DNA of 58,686 nucleotides, taken from assembly GCA_015066845.1 (NCBI GenBank), contig SVNO01000004.1, positions 1 to 58,686 on the forward strand, given 5' to 3'. Below, piece after piece: positions 33,887 through 43,859 of this stretch (the stretch's first letter is position 1; each line of letters begins with the position of its first letter). This DNA comes from Ruminococcus sp. GTDB taxonomy: Bacteria > Bacillota > Clostridia > Oscillospirales > Ruminococcaceae. The notes beneath the pieces are model-generated. The model made no database searches. It was not told where the DNA came from and saw nothing but the letters and a program-made list of their open reading frames with translations. The position numbers and the translations under genes are program-made.

Positions 33887-34901
33887 TCAGCAATTCAAAC
33901 TTGTAGAACCCTTCGTGATCGAGTCCTTCTTTCAGGACATCAGCGTAAAGGGTACGGAAAACATTATCGTCAGACCGCGCCGCCTGTCCGTCTGCAAGGC
34001 TGACCTGCGTTATTATTTCGGTCTGAGAGATCCGGAAGTGCTCAAAAAACGCCTGCCCATGACGCTTATCCATGAGGCTTGCGGCGAGGTGCTCTATGAC
34101 CCGCTCGGACAGTACCAGAAGGGCGATACTGTCGTACTTTTGCCGAATATCCCCGGTTCGGATACCTTCTATGACGAAAATTACCGCCTCGATTCCCTGT
34201 TCCGTTCCAGCAGAGCCGACGGCTTTTTGCAGGAATTGATGGAAATCAACAGAAATCAGGTTGTACCGTACACCAAAAAAGGTCTTGACGATGTGTTTGC
34301 ATTCACCGAGGCGATCAGCGTCGGCGTTCATGCAGTCAATACCTTCCTTGCCACTTCCCATGCAAGACGCGATCATATCGCAGTCTGGGGCGATGGCGCA
34401 ATTTCCTATTTCGTGTGCTGCGTTCTGCGCAATAAGCTGCCGGATGCAAAAATCACTGTGCTCGGTATCAACCCGAACAAGCTCCAGTATTTCCACTTCC
34501 TCGATGAGGTGCTCAATGTCAACCAGCTTGAAAACGTTTCCCGCTTTGACCATGTGTTTGAATGCGTCGGCGGCGTAGCGTCCGGCAAGGCAATTGACCA
34601 GATGATCGATACCGTAATGCCGCAGGGCACAATGATGCTGCTGGGCGTAAGCGAAGAACCTGTACCGGTCAATACCAGAATGGTACTGGAAAAGGGCTTG
34701 ACCATGATTGGCAGAAGCCGTTCCGGCCGTGAGGACTTCGAGGATGCAGTAAGAATGCTCGAAGAGGACGATGTATTTGCAGCGCGTATGCAGCAGATGG
34801 TATCGGAAACTGTGGATGCCTTCTCTGTCAATGACATCAGCAAGGCGTTTGATTTGGCGAAAAATGCCGATTTTAAGGTCGTTATGAAATGGAATACATG
34901 A
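33879..34901 (+). CDS. tarJ: TarJ-like ribulose-5-phosphate reductase
   Basis: A 340-residue medium-chain dehydrogenase-like protein. Features are RRLSVCKADLRYYFGLRDP (zinc-site Cys region), LIHEACGEVL, and a cofactor domain with VWGDGAISYFVCCVL. TarJ reduces ribulose-5-P to ribitol-5-P with NADPH for TarI. The start overlaps tarI. Together they give the activated polyol phosphate for the TagF/TarL-like polymerases downstream. Confidence 0.87.
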   Translation: MISQQFKLVEPFVIESFFQDISVKGTENIIVRPRRLSVCKADLRYYFGLRDPEVLKKRLPMTLIHEACGEVLYDPLGQYQKGDTVVLLPNIPGSDTFYDENYRLDSLFRSSRADGFLQELMEINRNQVVPYTKKGLDDVFAFTEAISVGVHAVNTFLATSHARRDHIAVWGDGAISYFVCCVLRNKLPDAKITVLGINPNKLQYFHFLDEVLNVNQLENVSRFDHVFECVGGVASGKAIDQMIDTVMPQGTMMLLGVSEEPVPVNTRMVLEKGLTMIGRSRSGREDFEDAVRMLEEDDVFAARMQQMVSETVDAFSVNDISKAFDLAKNADFKVVMKWNT

Positions 34902-34916
34902 TAGGAGATATTTGAG

Positions 34917-36176
34917 ATGTTTATTTCGTATATTATTCCGCCCTTTCAGAGTGAGGAATATCTTGTGCGTTGTCTGGAGTCGCTCTATGGTCAGACATCG
35001 GATAATTTTGAGGTAATCGTTGCGGAATACCAATTCGGCAGCTGTGACGATTACATAAAACACGCTTTGGAAACAAAGCCGAATTTCAAAATCATTGACG
35101 AGTGCACGGATGAGGAAAAGTTCCGTGCAGCTGTGAAGCTTGTCAGCGAGTCTGCGGAATATGTGCAGCTGATTGAAGCGACTACGGTCGCTGTTCCCCA
35201 TGCAGTGGAAACGCTGCAAAAAGCTGCAAATGATGCGGAACTCCTGCTGCCGGCAACCATTGTCAGAATTGCTGACCGTTTTGTCAAGCGATTCTCTCAT
35301 GGCTGGGAGGAAATCAGCATAACTGAGGGCTTTACTGCATTTGATTACTGCTTTCAGAAATCCCTCTTTGACCGCTGCATTGAGAGCATTGCTGACGATT
35401 TCAACCGCGCTGAAACGCTGCTTGATGTCCTGCTTGGCAGCGGTACTTCCATGACATATGTGGAAAGCGTTTGCTACTATATTGCACCCGTTGAAATTCA
35501 TGCAGCTACTATCGCATCGGACCAGTATGAACTGCTCACCCGTATTTCCGATAGCGTCTGCAAGGATGAGCTTGGCTCTATCAAGGTTAAGATGTACACC
35601 AAGTATGTCCGTCGTCTGATGATGGTGATCGATTCCGAGGATTCGGACTATGACGACCAGCAGCGCGCTTACGAAATACTGAAGAAATTTGGCGAAGATG
35701 CGTCGGAAAGCTACATCCTGAGCAAAATTTTCTCCATCAATACCGGCGTACCGGTAACGGATATGGACCATGTGGATCTGGGCGGCTACAAGACGCTGCG
35801 CAATGAAGTATTCCGCCTGACGGATACTACCACCAGTGTCAGCGCGATTCAGGAAATTTTCAGGGAGCAGGAGCTCAAGCGCATGGACGATGCAATGCGC
35901 CTTGAAAAGTGGATTAAGGCATACAATGCAGAACGTGCCGCAAATCAGGAAGCCGGCAAGAAGCTGCATGACGATATTCAGGCAGTTTCTGCAAACCTCC
36001 ATTGCCTGATGCAGCGAATTGAAGAAGGCGGCATCGGACAAAAGGGCGGCGTTTCCACATTCACAAACCCCGTCACCGAAGTACCCTACCTTTTCGCAAC
36101 CGGAAAGCTTGGATTCAAGACGATTTTCAAGTGCATCAACGGATGGTTCCGGTATAAGTTCAGCGGAAAGAAGTAA
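34917..36176 (+). CDS. GT2-like glycosyltransferase with diverged active site
   Basis: A 419-residue protein that begins like a GT-A transferase (FISYIIPPFQSEEYLVRCLESLYGQTSDNFEVIV). It lacks a clear DxD; the expected position reads QLIEATTVAVP. The C-terminal third is helical with a likely coiled coil (QELKRMDDAMRLEKWIKAYNAERAANQEAGKK). It lies between tarJ and a TarL-like polymerase and may be a linkage or scaffold protein of the pathway. Confidence 0.7.
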   Translation: MFISYIIPPFQSEEYLVRCLESLYGQTSDNFEVIVAEYQFGSCDDYIKHALETKPNFKIIDECTDEEKFRAAVKLVSESAEYVQLIEATTVAVPHAVETLQKAANDAELLLPATIVRIADRFVKRFSHGWEEISITEGFTAFDYCFQKSLFDRCIESIADDFNRAETLLDVLLGSGTSMTYVESVCYYIAPVEIHAATIASDQYELLTRISDSVCKDELGSIKVKMYTKYVRRLMMVIDSEDSDYDDQQRAYEILKKFGEDASESYILSKIFSINTGVPVTDMDHVDLGGYKTLRNEVFRLTDTTTSVSAIQEIFREQELKRMDDAMRLEKWIKAYNAERAANQEAGKKLHDDIQAVSANLHCLMQRIEEGGIGQKGGVSTFTNPVTEVPYLFATGKLGFKTIFKCINGWFRYKFSGKK

Positions 36177-36190
36177 GCGGAGGTGGCATT

Positions 36191-38818
36191 GTGAGAGAGT
36201 ATAATTATAAGGTTTCTATCATTGTACCCGTGTACAATGTGGAAGATTACATACGTCCCTGTCTGGACTCCCTGCTTGCCCAGACAATTGACCATAGCCA
36301 GATGGAAGTGCTGCTCATCAATGACGGCTCCACGGACTCCAGCCTTGATATCTGCTATGAATATGCCCAGAGCAACTTCATTTTCAAGGTGTTTGACAAG
36401 GAAAACGAAGGCGTTTCTGCAACCAGAAACTTCGGTATCCGCCATGCAACCGGTCAGTACATCATGTACCTCGACAGTGACGATACCTACACGCCCAAGA
36501 CCGTACAGCTCGTAACGGAATTCTTTGACAAGCACTATGATGAAATTGACGTTGTATGCTACTATGACCAGTATTTTCAGGATGGCAAGCCCCTGCCTGC
36601 CCATGCAAGATACAAGTACCTGACAAAAACCGGCATTTATGACCTGAACAAGACCATGTTTGCCATGCAGGTGCGCCTGAACATCGCTGTCAAGAACAAT
36701 TTCGAGGACAATCTGCTGTTCGATGAGGACATGATGTATCAGGAGGACCAGAAGTACTGCTGCCATATGCTCAAGGACAAGCTCAAGCTGGGCTTTGTCA
36801 AGGAGGCACAGTATAACTACCTGAAGAACGACAACAGCATTGTGGCAACGTCCACCAATGTTATCACTATTTTTGACAATACGATCGCCTTTTTCGAGGA
36901 GATTTTCAATTCCTATCCCGACAGCGTACCGGAGTATTATCAGGCATTGTTCATCCATGACTGCGGCTGGAAGCTCAAGCAGCACTGCCTGTTCCCGTAC
37001 CAGTATCAGGGCGAGGAATTTGAAGTGCAGAACGGCAGACTGCTTGCCCTGTTCAAGCGTCTGGATGTGGATGTACTGATGAAATCGCCGACTGTGGACA
37101 ATTTCCATAAGTACTATTTCATGCAGATGATCTGCAAGGATGAAATCATGGTGTATCCGGAAACAGGCAAGCTTTCCGTTGTCCATGGGGATACCGTCCT
37201 CAAAACGGAGAATTCCTGCGAGATCATCGTGAACAAAATCAAGCACAAGAAGAACAATTTCATGATGCTTGCCATGTTCAAGAGCATGTACGGCGCATTT
37301 ACCAGCAAGCCGGTGATTTATGCTGTGGAGCAGACAGTCAATGGTGAGCGTGAGCGCAGAATGGATCTGTTTGTATCCTCTGACAGCTATTACAAGGCGC
37401 GTGAAAAAACCAACGTTTTCTGGGCATTCTATTACGAAGCCGACATGAACGAGGTGGAAAGCTTCGAGCTGTTCGTAGAGGTATGCGGTGTACGCTATCC
37501 CTGCCGCTACTACTTCATGCCCAACACCCCGCTGACCACCAACGCAAAGAGAAAGACCACACTTGTGGGTGATTTCTCCCTGACGTTTGAAAAGAACCAG
37601 TTCCTCATCAAGCTCCTTGATGAGAACGCCAAGCGCAAGCTCATCAATGCGTACACAGCCACCGTCAAGGACAAGACCGTTGTGTCCATCCGTAACGAGG
37701 CGCAGAAGTACCTTGGCAAGCGCATCTGGATTTACTATGACTGCAAGAATGTCAAGGGCGACAATGGTTACTACCAGTTTGCACACGACTGCAAGATGAA
37801 TGACGGCATTGAACGTTATTACATCTCCAACAATCCTGCCGAGTTCATGGCAGAGTATGTGGACAAGGAATTCCTCCCGAATGTTGTAGTATTTGGCAGC
37901 ATCAAGCATAAAATCCTCTTTGTCAGCGCAGAGAAGATTCTGACTGCATTTGTAGAGCCGTACAACTACAACCCCATGACACCGGCGGAATATGCAGCAT
38001 TGTCCGACCTGATGCATTACGAGCTGATTTATCTCCAGCACGGTATTCTCCACGCAACACTGCCGTGGAAGTATACACCGGAGCGTTCTCTTGCCGACAG
38101 AATTGTCGTATCCTCCTACTTTGAAAAGGAGAATTTCAAGAAGAACTACAATTTCCGCGAACAGGACATTCTCCCCACGGGCATGGGACGTTTCAGCCAG
38201 ATTGCCCCCAAGACGGAGGATGGCGACACCACCAGAAGAATTCTCTTTGCGCCCACATGGCGGCAATATCTGATTTCTCAGGCTGCGGACGGCACATGGA
38301 TTCCGGAGGAGAGAAAGTTCGCAAAATCCAACTACTTCCAGCAGTTCAACGATTTTCTCAACAGTGACGCGCTCATTGCCGCATTGGAGGAGCATGACTG
38401 CGTGCTGGAAGTGAAAATGCACCCGATTTTTGAAATTTACGAGCCGATGTTTGAGGTGAAATCCGACCGCATCCAGATGGTCAATTCCATCCGCAATCAG
38501 CGTGATTATGCAATGTTCATCACGGATTTCTCATCCTTCACCTTCGACTTTGCTTACTGCAAGCTCCCGATTATGTATTTCGTACCGGATCTGTACGAAT
38601 TCAATGCCGGTATGAACCAGTACCGTAAACTTGACCTGCCCTTTGAGGAGGCATTTGGCAAGCTGGTGACCAATGCAGAGGAAGCGTCTGCCGCACTTGT
38701 AGAAGCGATGGAGCGCGAGTTCGTTCCGGAACCGCTGTACCAGAAGCGTATGGACGAATTCTATCTGCCGATGGAGGACTGCTGCGGCAAGCTGTACGAA
38801 TTGCTGATGAACGAATGA
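36191..38818 (+). CDS. GT2 plus TagF/TarL-type polyol-phosphate transferase fusion, copy 1
   Basis: An 875-residue two-domain protein. The N-terminal GT2 domain (VSIIVPVYNVEDYIRPCLDSL, LINDGSTDSS, MYLDSDDTYTPK) is followed by a linker. The C-terminal CDP-glycerol glycerophosphotransferase-like domain has LQHGILHATLPWK (about residue 617), FAPTWRQYL and ITDFSSFTFDF (about 778). The last domain adds polyol-phosphate units to a teichoic-acid-like chain at the inner membrane face. It starts at GTG 36191 after CGGAGGTGG. A paralogue is at 41310. Confidence 0.9.
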   Translation: MREYNYKVSIIVPVYNVEDYIRPCLDSLLAQTIDHSQMEVLLINDGSTDSSLDICYEYAQSNFIFKVFDKENEGVSATRNFGIRHATGQYIMYLDSDDTYTPKTVQLVTEFFDKHYDEIDVVCYYDQYFQDGKPLPAHARYKYLTKTGIYDLNKTMFAMQVRLNIAVKNNFEDNLLFDEDMMYQEDQKYCCHMLKDKLKLGFVKEAQYNYLKNDNSIVATSTNVITIFDNTIAFFEEIFNSYPDSVPEYYQALFIHDCGWKLKQHCLFPYQYQGEEFEVQNGRLLALFKRLDVDVLMKSPTVDNFHKYYFMQMICKDEIMVYPETGKLSVVHGDTVLKTENSCEIIVNKIKHKKNNFMMLAMFKSMYGAFTSKPVIYAVEQTVNGERERRMDLFVSSDSYYKAREKTNVFWAFYYEADMNEVESFELFVEVCGVRYPCRYYFMPNTPLTTNAKRKTTLVGDFSLTFEKNQFLIKLLDENAKRKLINAYTATVKDKTVVSIRNEAQKYLGKRIWIYYDCKNVKGDNGYYQFAHDCKMNDGIERYYISNNPAEFMAEYVDKEFLPNVVVFGSIKHKILFVSAEKILTAFVEPYNYNPMTPAEYAALSDLMHYELIYLQHGILHATLPWKYTPERSLADRIVVSSYFEKENFKKNYNFREQDILPTGMGRFSQIAPKTEDGDTTRRILFAPTWRQYLISQAADGTWIPEERKFAKSNYFQQFNDFLNSDALIAALEEHDCVLEVKMHPIFEIYEPMFEVKSDRIQMVNSIRNQRDYAMFITDFSSFTFDFAYCKLPIMYFVPDLYEFNAGMNQYRKLDLPFEEAFGKLVTNAEEASAALVEAMEREFVPEPLYQKRMDEFYLPMEDCCGKLYELLMNE

Positions 38819-38856
38819 TGCGGCACCTGCCGAATCAAACTGAATGAGTACTGCAA

Positions 38857-38891
38857 CAATACCGCACAGGGGCATACTCTGTACGGTATTG
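38857..38891 (+). other. Intercistronic hairpin in the polymer operon
   Basis: CAATACCGCACAG / CTGTACGGTATTG, a 13 bp stem with one G-U pair and a nine-base loop, in a 110-base gap. No U-tract follows; a processing or stability element is likely. The GCAATACCG core recalls the 51188 repeat. Confidence 0.55.
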
Positions 38892-38928
38892 CTGTACATG
38901 GAACGATTTACCCGAAAGATGGTGTATT

Positions 38929-41265
38929 ATGGTTTTTGATAAACTCCCAAAAGAAATGAACTGCACCGGCTGTGGTGCGTGTACCAACGTTTGTCCTGTT
39001 GATGCAATCAAGATGGTTTACAGCGCGGATACCGGCTTTATCGTGCCGGACATTAACCCTGATAAGTGTATTAACTGTGGTTTGTGTACCAAGTCCTGCC
39101 CTTCCCTGAATGAGAAGCTTGACAACAACAAAGAGCCGAAGTTCTACGCATTCAATGCGGATGACGAAACAAGAAAGGTCAGCAGTTCCGGCGGTATGTT
39201 CTCCGTGATTGCAGAATATGTCCTTGCACAGGGCGGCTATGTCTGCGGTGCGGCATTCGATGAGAATATGCAGCTGCGCCACAGAATCGTCAGCAGCTCC
39301 GAGGAGCTTGCCCCCCTGCGCGGCTCGAAGTACCTGCAAAGCAATGTCGGCGACTGCTACAAGCAGATCAAGGCACTGCTCAAGGACGGACATATGGTCT
39401 TTTTCTGCGGCACACCCTGTCAGGTGGCAGGTCTGTACAACGTTCTCAAATCCCGTCCGGACAACCTGATCACCGCAGATCTGCTCTGTCACGGCACACC
39501 CTCCCAGAAGCATTTCGACGCGTATCTTGCAGATGTTTCCAACGGCAAAAAGGTCGTGAACGCGCAGTTCCGCAGCAAACGCTTCGGCTGGTCCTACCGC
39601 GGCATTATTGTCAATTTTGAGGACGGCACGGAATATGTCGGCACAAACACAGCAGAGGAGAAAGACCCCTATGTCATTGCATTCATCAAGAACATGATGA
39701 TGCGTTATTCCTGCTATGACTGCAAATTCAACGCATATCCGCGTCAGGGTGATTTCACCATCGGTGACCTCTGGCATTCCGATAAGCTCGATCCCAAGAG
39801 CAATGACAAGAAGGGTACATCCTTTGTATTCCTGAATAATGCCAAGGCAGAATCCCTCTTTGCAGAGCTTTGCAAATCCGCGAAGTACTACAACGAGATT
39901 CATGTAGAGAATTACGCCAAGATTCCGAACAGAGTCAGAGCCAAGGAAACACCCCATCCGGCAAGACGGCGTTTCCTCAATCTCCTGAAAACCAAGAGCT
40001 TTACAGAAGCCTACAAGCAGGCTTTCAATGACAGATACGACATTGGTCTGGTCGGTGTGTTCGGAAACGAAAACATCGGCAGCATTCTGACCTATTACGG
40101 ATTGTTCCACACGCTCACGGAAATGGGCTACAGCGTACTTCCCATCGAGCGTCCGCTGGATGCTCCCCTGAAAGTCAGCGAAAAGGCGAAGGCATTCAAC
40201 AAGAAGTGGATGCCGGCATATGCGCAGTTCGTGCAGTATGACTCCATTGACGCAATGCGTGCGCTGAACGACAGATGCGACCAGTTTGTGGTAGGTTCGG
40301 ACCAGATTTATTATGCAGCCATGTCCCGCAAGAGAAATCACTGTTACTTCCTCCAGTGGGCTGATGACCGCAAGAACAAGGTGGGCTATGCCTGCTCCTT
40401 CGGCGGCCCCGGCGGCAGAGGCACTGCGGAATATTACCAGTGGCTGCACTACTTCCTTAACCGTTTCAGCTTCATGTCCTCCAGAGAGGATGACGGCGTG
40501 AATCTGGTGAATGATACCATCAAGCTGGACAAGCCGGCACAGTGGGTAATTGATCCTGTGTTCCTGTGCAGTCCGCAGAAGTACCACAAGCTTGCCAATG
40601 CGTTCAAGCGCAAGCGTGAAAAGCCGTTTGTTGGTGCATATATCCTGATTCCCAGACCGCCGGTCAATGACCTGCTCAAAAAGACACATGCCAGATTCCC
40701 CGACTGTGATGTAGAAGTCATCGGCAGCAAGGAGATGATTAGCAAGGCAAGCGTGAAGAAACAGCAGGCTGCACTGGCAGGCTACAAGCATTTCGATTCC
40801 TTCCCCGTAGGGCACACGCTGGAAATCATCAAGAACTGCGAATATTTCATTACGGACTCCTTCCACGGCGTTTGCTTCTCCATCATTTTCAAGAAGAATT
40901 TCCTCGTACTGCCGCGTGATTTCCACGACAGATTCCATTCCCTGCTCAGCCGCATCGGACTGTCCGACCGCATCATCAAGGCAGACCATTCCAACCTGAC
41001 CGAGGAGCATTTCAAGCCCATCGACTATGACAAGGTTTATGAGAAGCTCAATGCAGAGGTTGCCCGCTGCAAGAAGCTCCTTTCGGACGCATTGCAGAAC
41101 AAGACCGAGGAATATTCCGACAGGGATGTGCTCATGCAGTATCTCGACACCCAGAACAAGACCATTCAGAGCTTGCAGGAACAGGTGGCACAGATGCAGC
41201 AGGTATTGACAGTGCTCCAGAACAATCCCCCTGCGGAGGATGAGCAGGCGTTTACAGAAGTATAA
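38929..41265 (+). CDS. Ferredoxin-FrhB-polysaccharide pyruvyl transferase fusion
   Basis: A 778-residue protein with three parts. Residues 1-65 hold two 4Fe-4S motifs (CTGCGACTNVCPVDA, CINCGLCTKSCP). Residues 70-340 match the F420H2 dehydrogenase/hydrogenase beta subunit family (SSSGGMFSVIAEYVL, FFCGTPCQVAGLY). Residues 355-700 match polysaccharide pyruvyl transferases (GLVGVFGNENIGSILTYYGL, VVGSDQIYY, ITDSFHGVCFSIIF). A coiled coil closes the protein. Such pairs are commonly separate neighbouring genes in exopolysaccharide loci. Probable role: decorating the polymer; the redox partner is unknown. Confidence 0.87.
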   Translation: MVFDKLPKEMNCTGCGACTNVCPVDAIKMVYSADTGFIVPDINPDKCINCGLCTKSCPSLNEKLDNNKEPKFYAFNADDETRKVSSSGGMFSVIAEYVLAQGGYVCGAAFDENMQLRHRIVSSSEELAPLRGSKYLQSNVGDCYKQIKALLKDGHMVFFCGTPCQVAGLYNVLKSRPDNLITADLLCHGTPSQKHFDAYLADVSNGKKVVNAQFRSKRFGWSYRGIIVNFEDGTEYVGTNTAEEKDPYVIAFIKNMMMRYSCYDCKFNAYPRQGDFTIGDLWHSDKLDPKSNDKKGTSFVFLNNAKAESLFAELCKSAKYYNEIHVENYAKIPNRVRAKETPHPARRRFLNLLKTKSFTEAYKQAFNDRYDIGLVGVFGNENIGSILTYYGLFHTLTEMGYSVLPIERPLDAPLKVSEKAKAFNKKWMPAYAQFVQYDSIDAMRALNDRCDQFVVGSDQIYYAAMSRKRNHCYFLQWADDRKNKVGYACSFGGPGGRGTAEYYQWLHYFLNRFSFMSSREDDGVNLVNDTIKLDKPAQWVIDPVFLCSPQKYHKLANAFKRKREKPFVGAYILIPRPPVNDLLKKTHARFPDCDVEVIGSKEMISKASVKKQQAALAGYKHFDSFPVGHTLEIIKNCEYFITDSFHGVCFSIIFKKNFLVLPRDFHDRFHSLLSRIGLSDRIIKADHSNLTEEHFKPIDYDKVYEKLNAEVARCKKLLSDALQNKTEEYSDRDVLMQYLDTQNKTIQSLQEQVAQMQQVLTVLQNNPPAEDEQAFTEV

Positions 41266-41309
41266 GGCGGCACAGCAAGCCTCCATCGCCCCAAATCACA
41301 GGAGAAACT

Positions 41310-43805
41310 ATGATTTCAATTGTAATTCCGATTTATAACGGCTTTACAGCCCTCGATCCTGCGGTACTCCATGCGGCAGTGGATAAGGAGATCATCCTTG
41401 TCAATGACGGCTCCACGGACAATTCCGCAGCGGTCTGTCAGGGGTATGCCGACCGTTATCCGGAGGTCATTTTCATAGATAAGGCGCATACTGGCGTTTC
41501 TGACACCAGAAATGCCGGCATTCGTGCGGCTAAGGGAAAGTACATCATGTTTCTCGATGCCGACGATTCCCTGAAAGCCGGTTCGGTGGAAGCATTGGTT
41601 TCCTTTTTTGATGGCTGCGGCGATGCGGTGGACCTTGTGACTTACCCGATTACAACCATGTATCGGGGATTCCGCCTGCCGCCCCATTTCCGCTACCGGT
41701 CACTGACCTATTCCGGTGTCTATGACCTGCGAAAATTCCCCTATATCGGGCAGACAACCATGAACATCGTGGTCAGGAACAGGGGAGAGGACAATGTGCT
41801 GTTTGACACTGCCATGGACTTTTCCGAGGACCAGAAATACTGCTGCGATGTCCTGCGCGATAAGCTGAAAATGGGCTTTTGCAAGGACGCGGAATACATC
41901 TATTTCCGCAGTGAGGATAGTTCCTCCGGTCGCCTCAGTGGTGCGTGTTATGTCTTTGAACAGGCAATGCGTATGTTCGAGGAGATGTTCGCCCCCTATG
42001 AAAATGAAGTGCCGCTGGCATTCCAAGGGCTGTATATCAACGACCTTGCATGGAAGCTCCGCTGTAATATGCTCTATCCGTGGCACTATGAAAAGCCCGA
42101 ATTTGAACGGGCACAGAGCCGCATCCGCGCACTTTTGCAAAGAGTGGACGACCACGTTATCTGGGAGCATCCGGAAATTGACCAGTACCACAAATGCTAC
42201 TGGCTGTCCGAAAAGCACAATACCAAGGTGCAGGCGTTCTATACCCCTGAAGCCTTTGGTCTGTGCTGCGGCAAGGAGATTTTCCTACAGGAATCGAACG
42301 TGCAGCTCATGCTTGGACGCATCCGCATGGAGGGCAATACCATTCTGCTGCGCGGTTTTCTCAAATCCGGTGTATTTTCCTTTACACCGCAGCCGGAGCT
42401 GTTCGCCGTCACAAAGCACGGCAGGATCCCCCTTTCGCTCTATCCGTCCGCGCACAGCTACTACCTCTGCCGGACGCGCACCAATTGTTTCCATGCATTC
42501 TGTCTGGAGCTGCCGGTGCAGGAGCTTGATGAGCTGCATTTTGAAATGGAGCTTGGAGGCAATGTCTACGGCTGTACCTGCGATTTCCTCCCCAAATCCC
42601 CGTTTTCGCATTATTTCCAGCGTTACGAGGCTGTGGCAGGACAGCAGGGCATCCGCTTTGACCGTGCGCAGGAGAAATTTTTCCTGACGGACAAACCGGC
42701 ACAGGACATTTTACACGACAATTCCAATGCACCGCTGGTGTCCTTTGACATTGCAGCCATCCGCCGGAAAGCGGCAAGACTGCGCTGTACACGGCAGATT
42801 CATCTGTACTACGACTGCCGCGGCGTGGACAAGGACAACGGCTACTACCGTTTTCTGGAGGATTTCCAGAAACAGGACGGCATAGAACGCTACTATGTCT
42901 GCACACAGGACGTGCGGATGCTGCGCAGGATGTTCACAAGCCAGCAGCGCAGATATGTAGTGGCATTCGGCAGCAAGCGGCATAAGATCTATGCACTCGC
43001 AGCACAGCGCATTATCACGGCATTCATTGAGGATAATAATATCCTGCCCTTTGCGCCGGAGGAATTGCCCATGCTTTCGGACTTTTTCGGATTCACCGTG
43101 GAATATCTCCAGCACGGAGTACTCCATGCCAGTGTACCGTGGAAGTATACGCCGGAAGTGGTCATTGCCGACAAGCTCTGCATTTCCACGGAATATGAAG
43201 CGCAGCTTTTCACAGAAAAATACCAGTTCCGGCAGGAGGATCTGCTGCGCAGTCCCATGCCAAGGCTGCGCCGCCTCAACCGCAGCGCAAAGCCCGAACG
43301 CCGGATTCTCTTTGCACCGAGCTGGAGAGAATACCTCATCGGCGACAATATCGGCGGCATCTGGCAGCCGCGCCGCGAGGTGTTTATCCAGTCGGATTAT
43401 TACCGCAATCTCTGCGCCTTCCTGCAATCGGAAGCCCTGTGCAGCTGGCTGACGGCACATCACTACACACTCGATTTCAAGCTCCATCCGATTTTTGCAG
43501 CGTATGCGGATTTGTTCCAGCCCACCTGTGAGCGCGTCCGCGTGATACGGGATGCCGGAGAGATTGAACGTTATGAGATGTTTATCACTGATTTTTCGTC
43601 CTTTGTCTTTGATTTTCTCTATCTGGGCAGAACAGTGTTCAGTTATATTCCGGATGAAATGCAGTTCCGGTGCGGCATGAATTCCTATCGGGAAATCGAG
43701 CCGGAGAGTGCAGCAGCACTCATCCGCATTACGGACGCGCAGGATTTCTGCCGGAAAATCGAAAACGCTGCACACCAGCAGGCTGTGATCACCTTTCTGG
43801 ATTGA
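41310..43805 (+). CDS. GT2 plus TagF/TarL-type polyol-phosphate transferase fusion, copy 2
   Basis: An 831-residue paralogue of the 36191 gene with the same architecture. GT2 part: ISIVIPIYNGFTALDP, LVNDGSTDNSAAVCQG, MFLDADDSL. Transferase part: LQHGVLHASVPWKYTPE (His602), FAPSWREYL and ITDFSSFVFDFLYLG (about 760-774). The two copies may act as primer/polymerase or on different polyol units. CAGGAGAA precedes the ATG. Confidence 0.9.
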   Translation: MISIVIPIYNGFTALDPAVLHAAVDKEIILVNDGSTDNSAAVCQGYADRYPEVIFIDKAHTGVSDTRNAGIRAAKGKYIMFLDADDSLKAGSVEALVSFFDGCGDAVDLVTYPITTMYRGFRLPPHFRYRSLTYSGVYDLRKFPYIGQTTMNIVVRNRGEDNVLFDTAMDFSEDQKYCCDVLRDKLKMGFCKDAEYIYFRSEDSSSGRLSGACYVFEQAMRMFEEMFAPYENEVPLAFQGLYINDLAWKLRCNMLYPWHYEKPEFERAQSRIRALLQRVDDHVIWEHPEIDQYHKCYWLSEKHNTKVQAFYTPEAFGLCCGKEIFLQESNVQLMLGRIRMEGNTILLRGFLKSGVFSFTPQPELFAVTKHGRIPLSLYPSAHSYYLCRTRTNCFHAFCLELPVQELDELHFEMELGGNVYGCTCDFLPKSPFSHYFQRYEAVAGQQGIRFDRAQEKFFLTDKPAQDILHDNSNAPLVSFDIAAIRRKAARLRCTRQIHLYYDCRGVDKDNGYYRFLEDFQKQDGIERYYVCTQDVRMLRRMFTSQQRRYVVAFGSKRHKIYALAAQRIITAFIEDNNILPFAPEELPMLSDFFGFTVEYLQHGVLHASVPWKYTPEVVIADKLCISTEYEAQLFTEKYQFRQEDLLRSPMPRLRRLNRSAKPERRILFAPSWREYLIGDNIGGIWQPRREVFIQSDYYRNLCAFLQSEALCSWLTAHHYTLDFKLHPIFAAYADLFQPTCERVRVIRDAGEIERYEMFITDFSSFVFDFLYLGRTVFSYIPDEMQFRCGMNSYREIEPESAAALIRITDAQDFCRKIENAAHQQAVITFLD

Positions 43806-43859
43806 GAAAAGCGATACAAGAACCAACGGCAAAATGCCAATTATCAGGAGGTATGAGCT

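Noticed and set aside
33858-41286. Further long minus-strand frames of 700-790 codons opposite the polymer genes
   Set aside because: The same composition bias, no ribosome sites, and clear domain-rich proteins on the plus strand. They reflect stop-codon scarcity on that frame.
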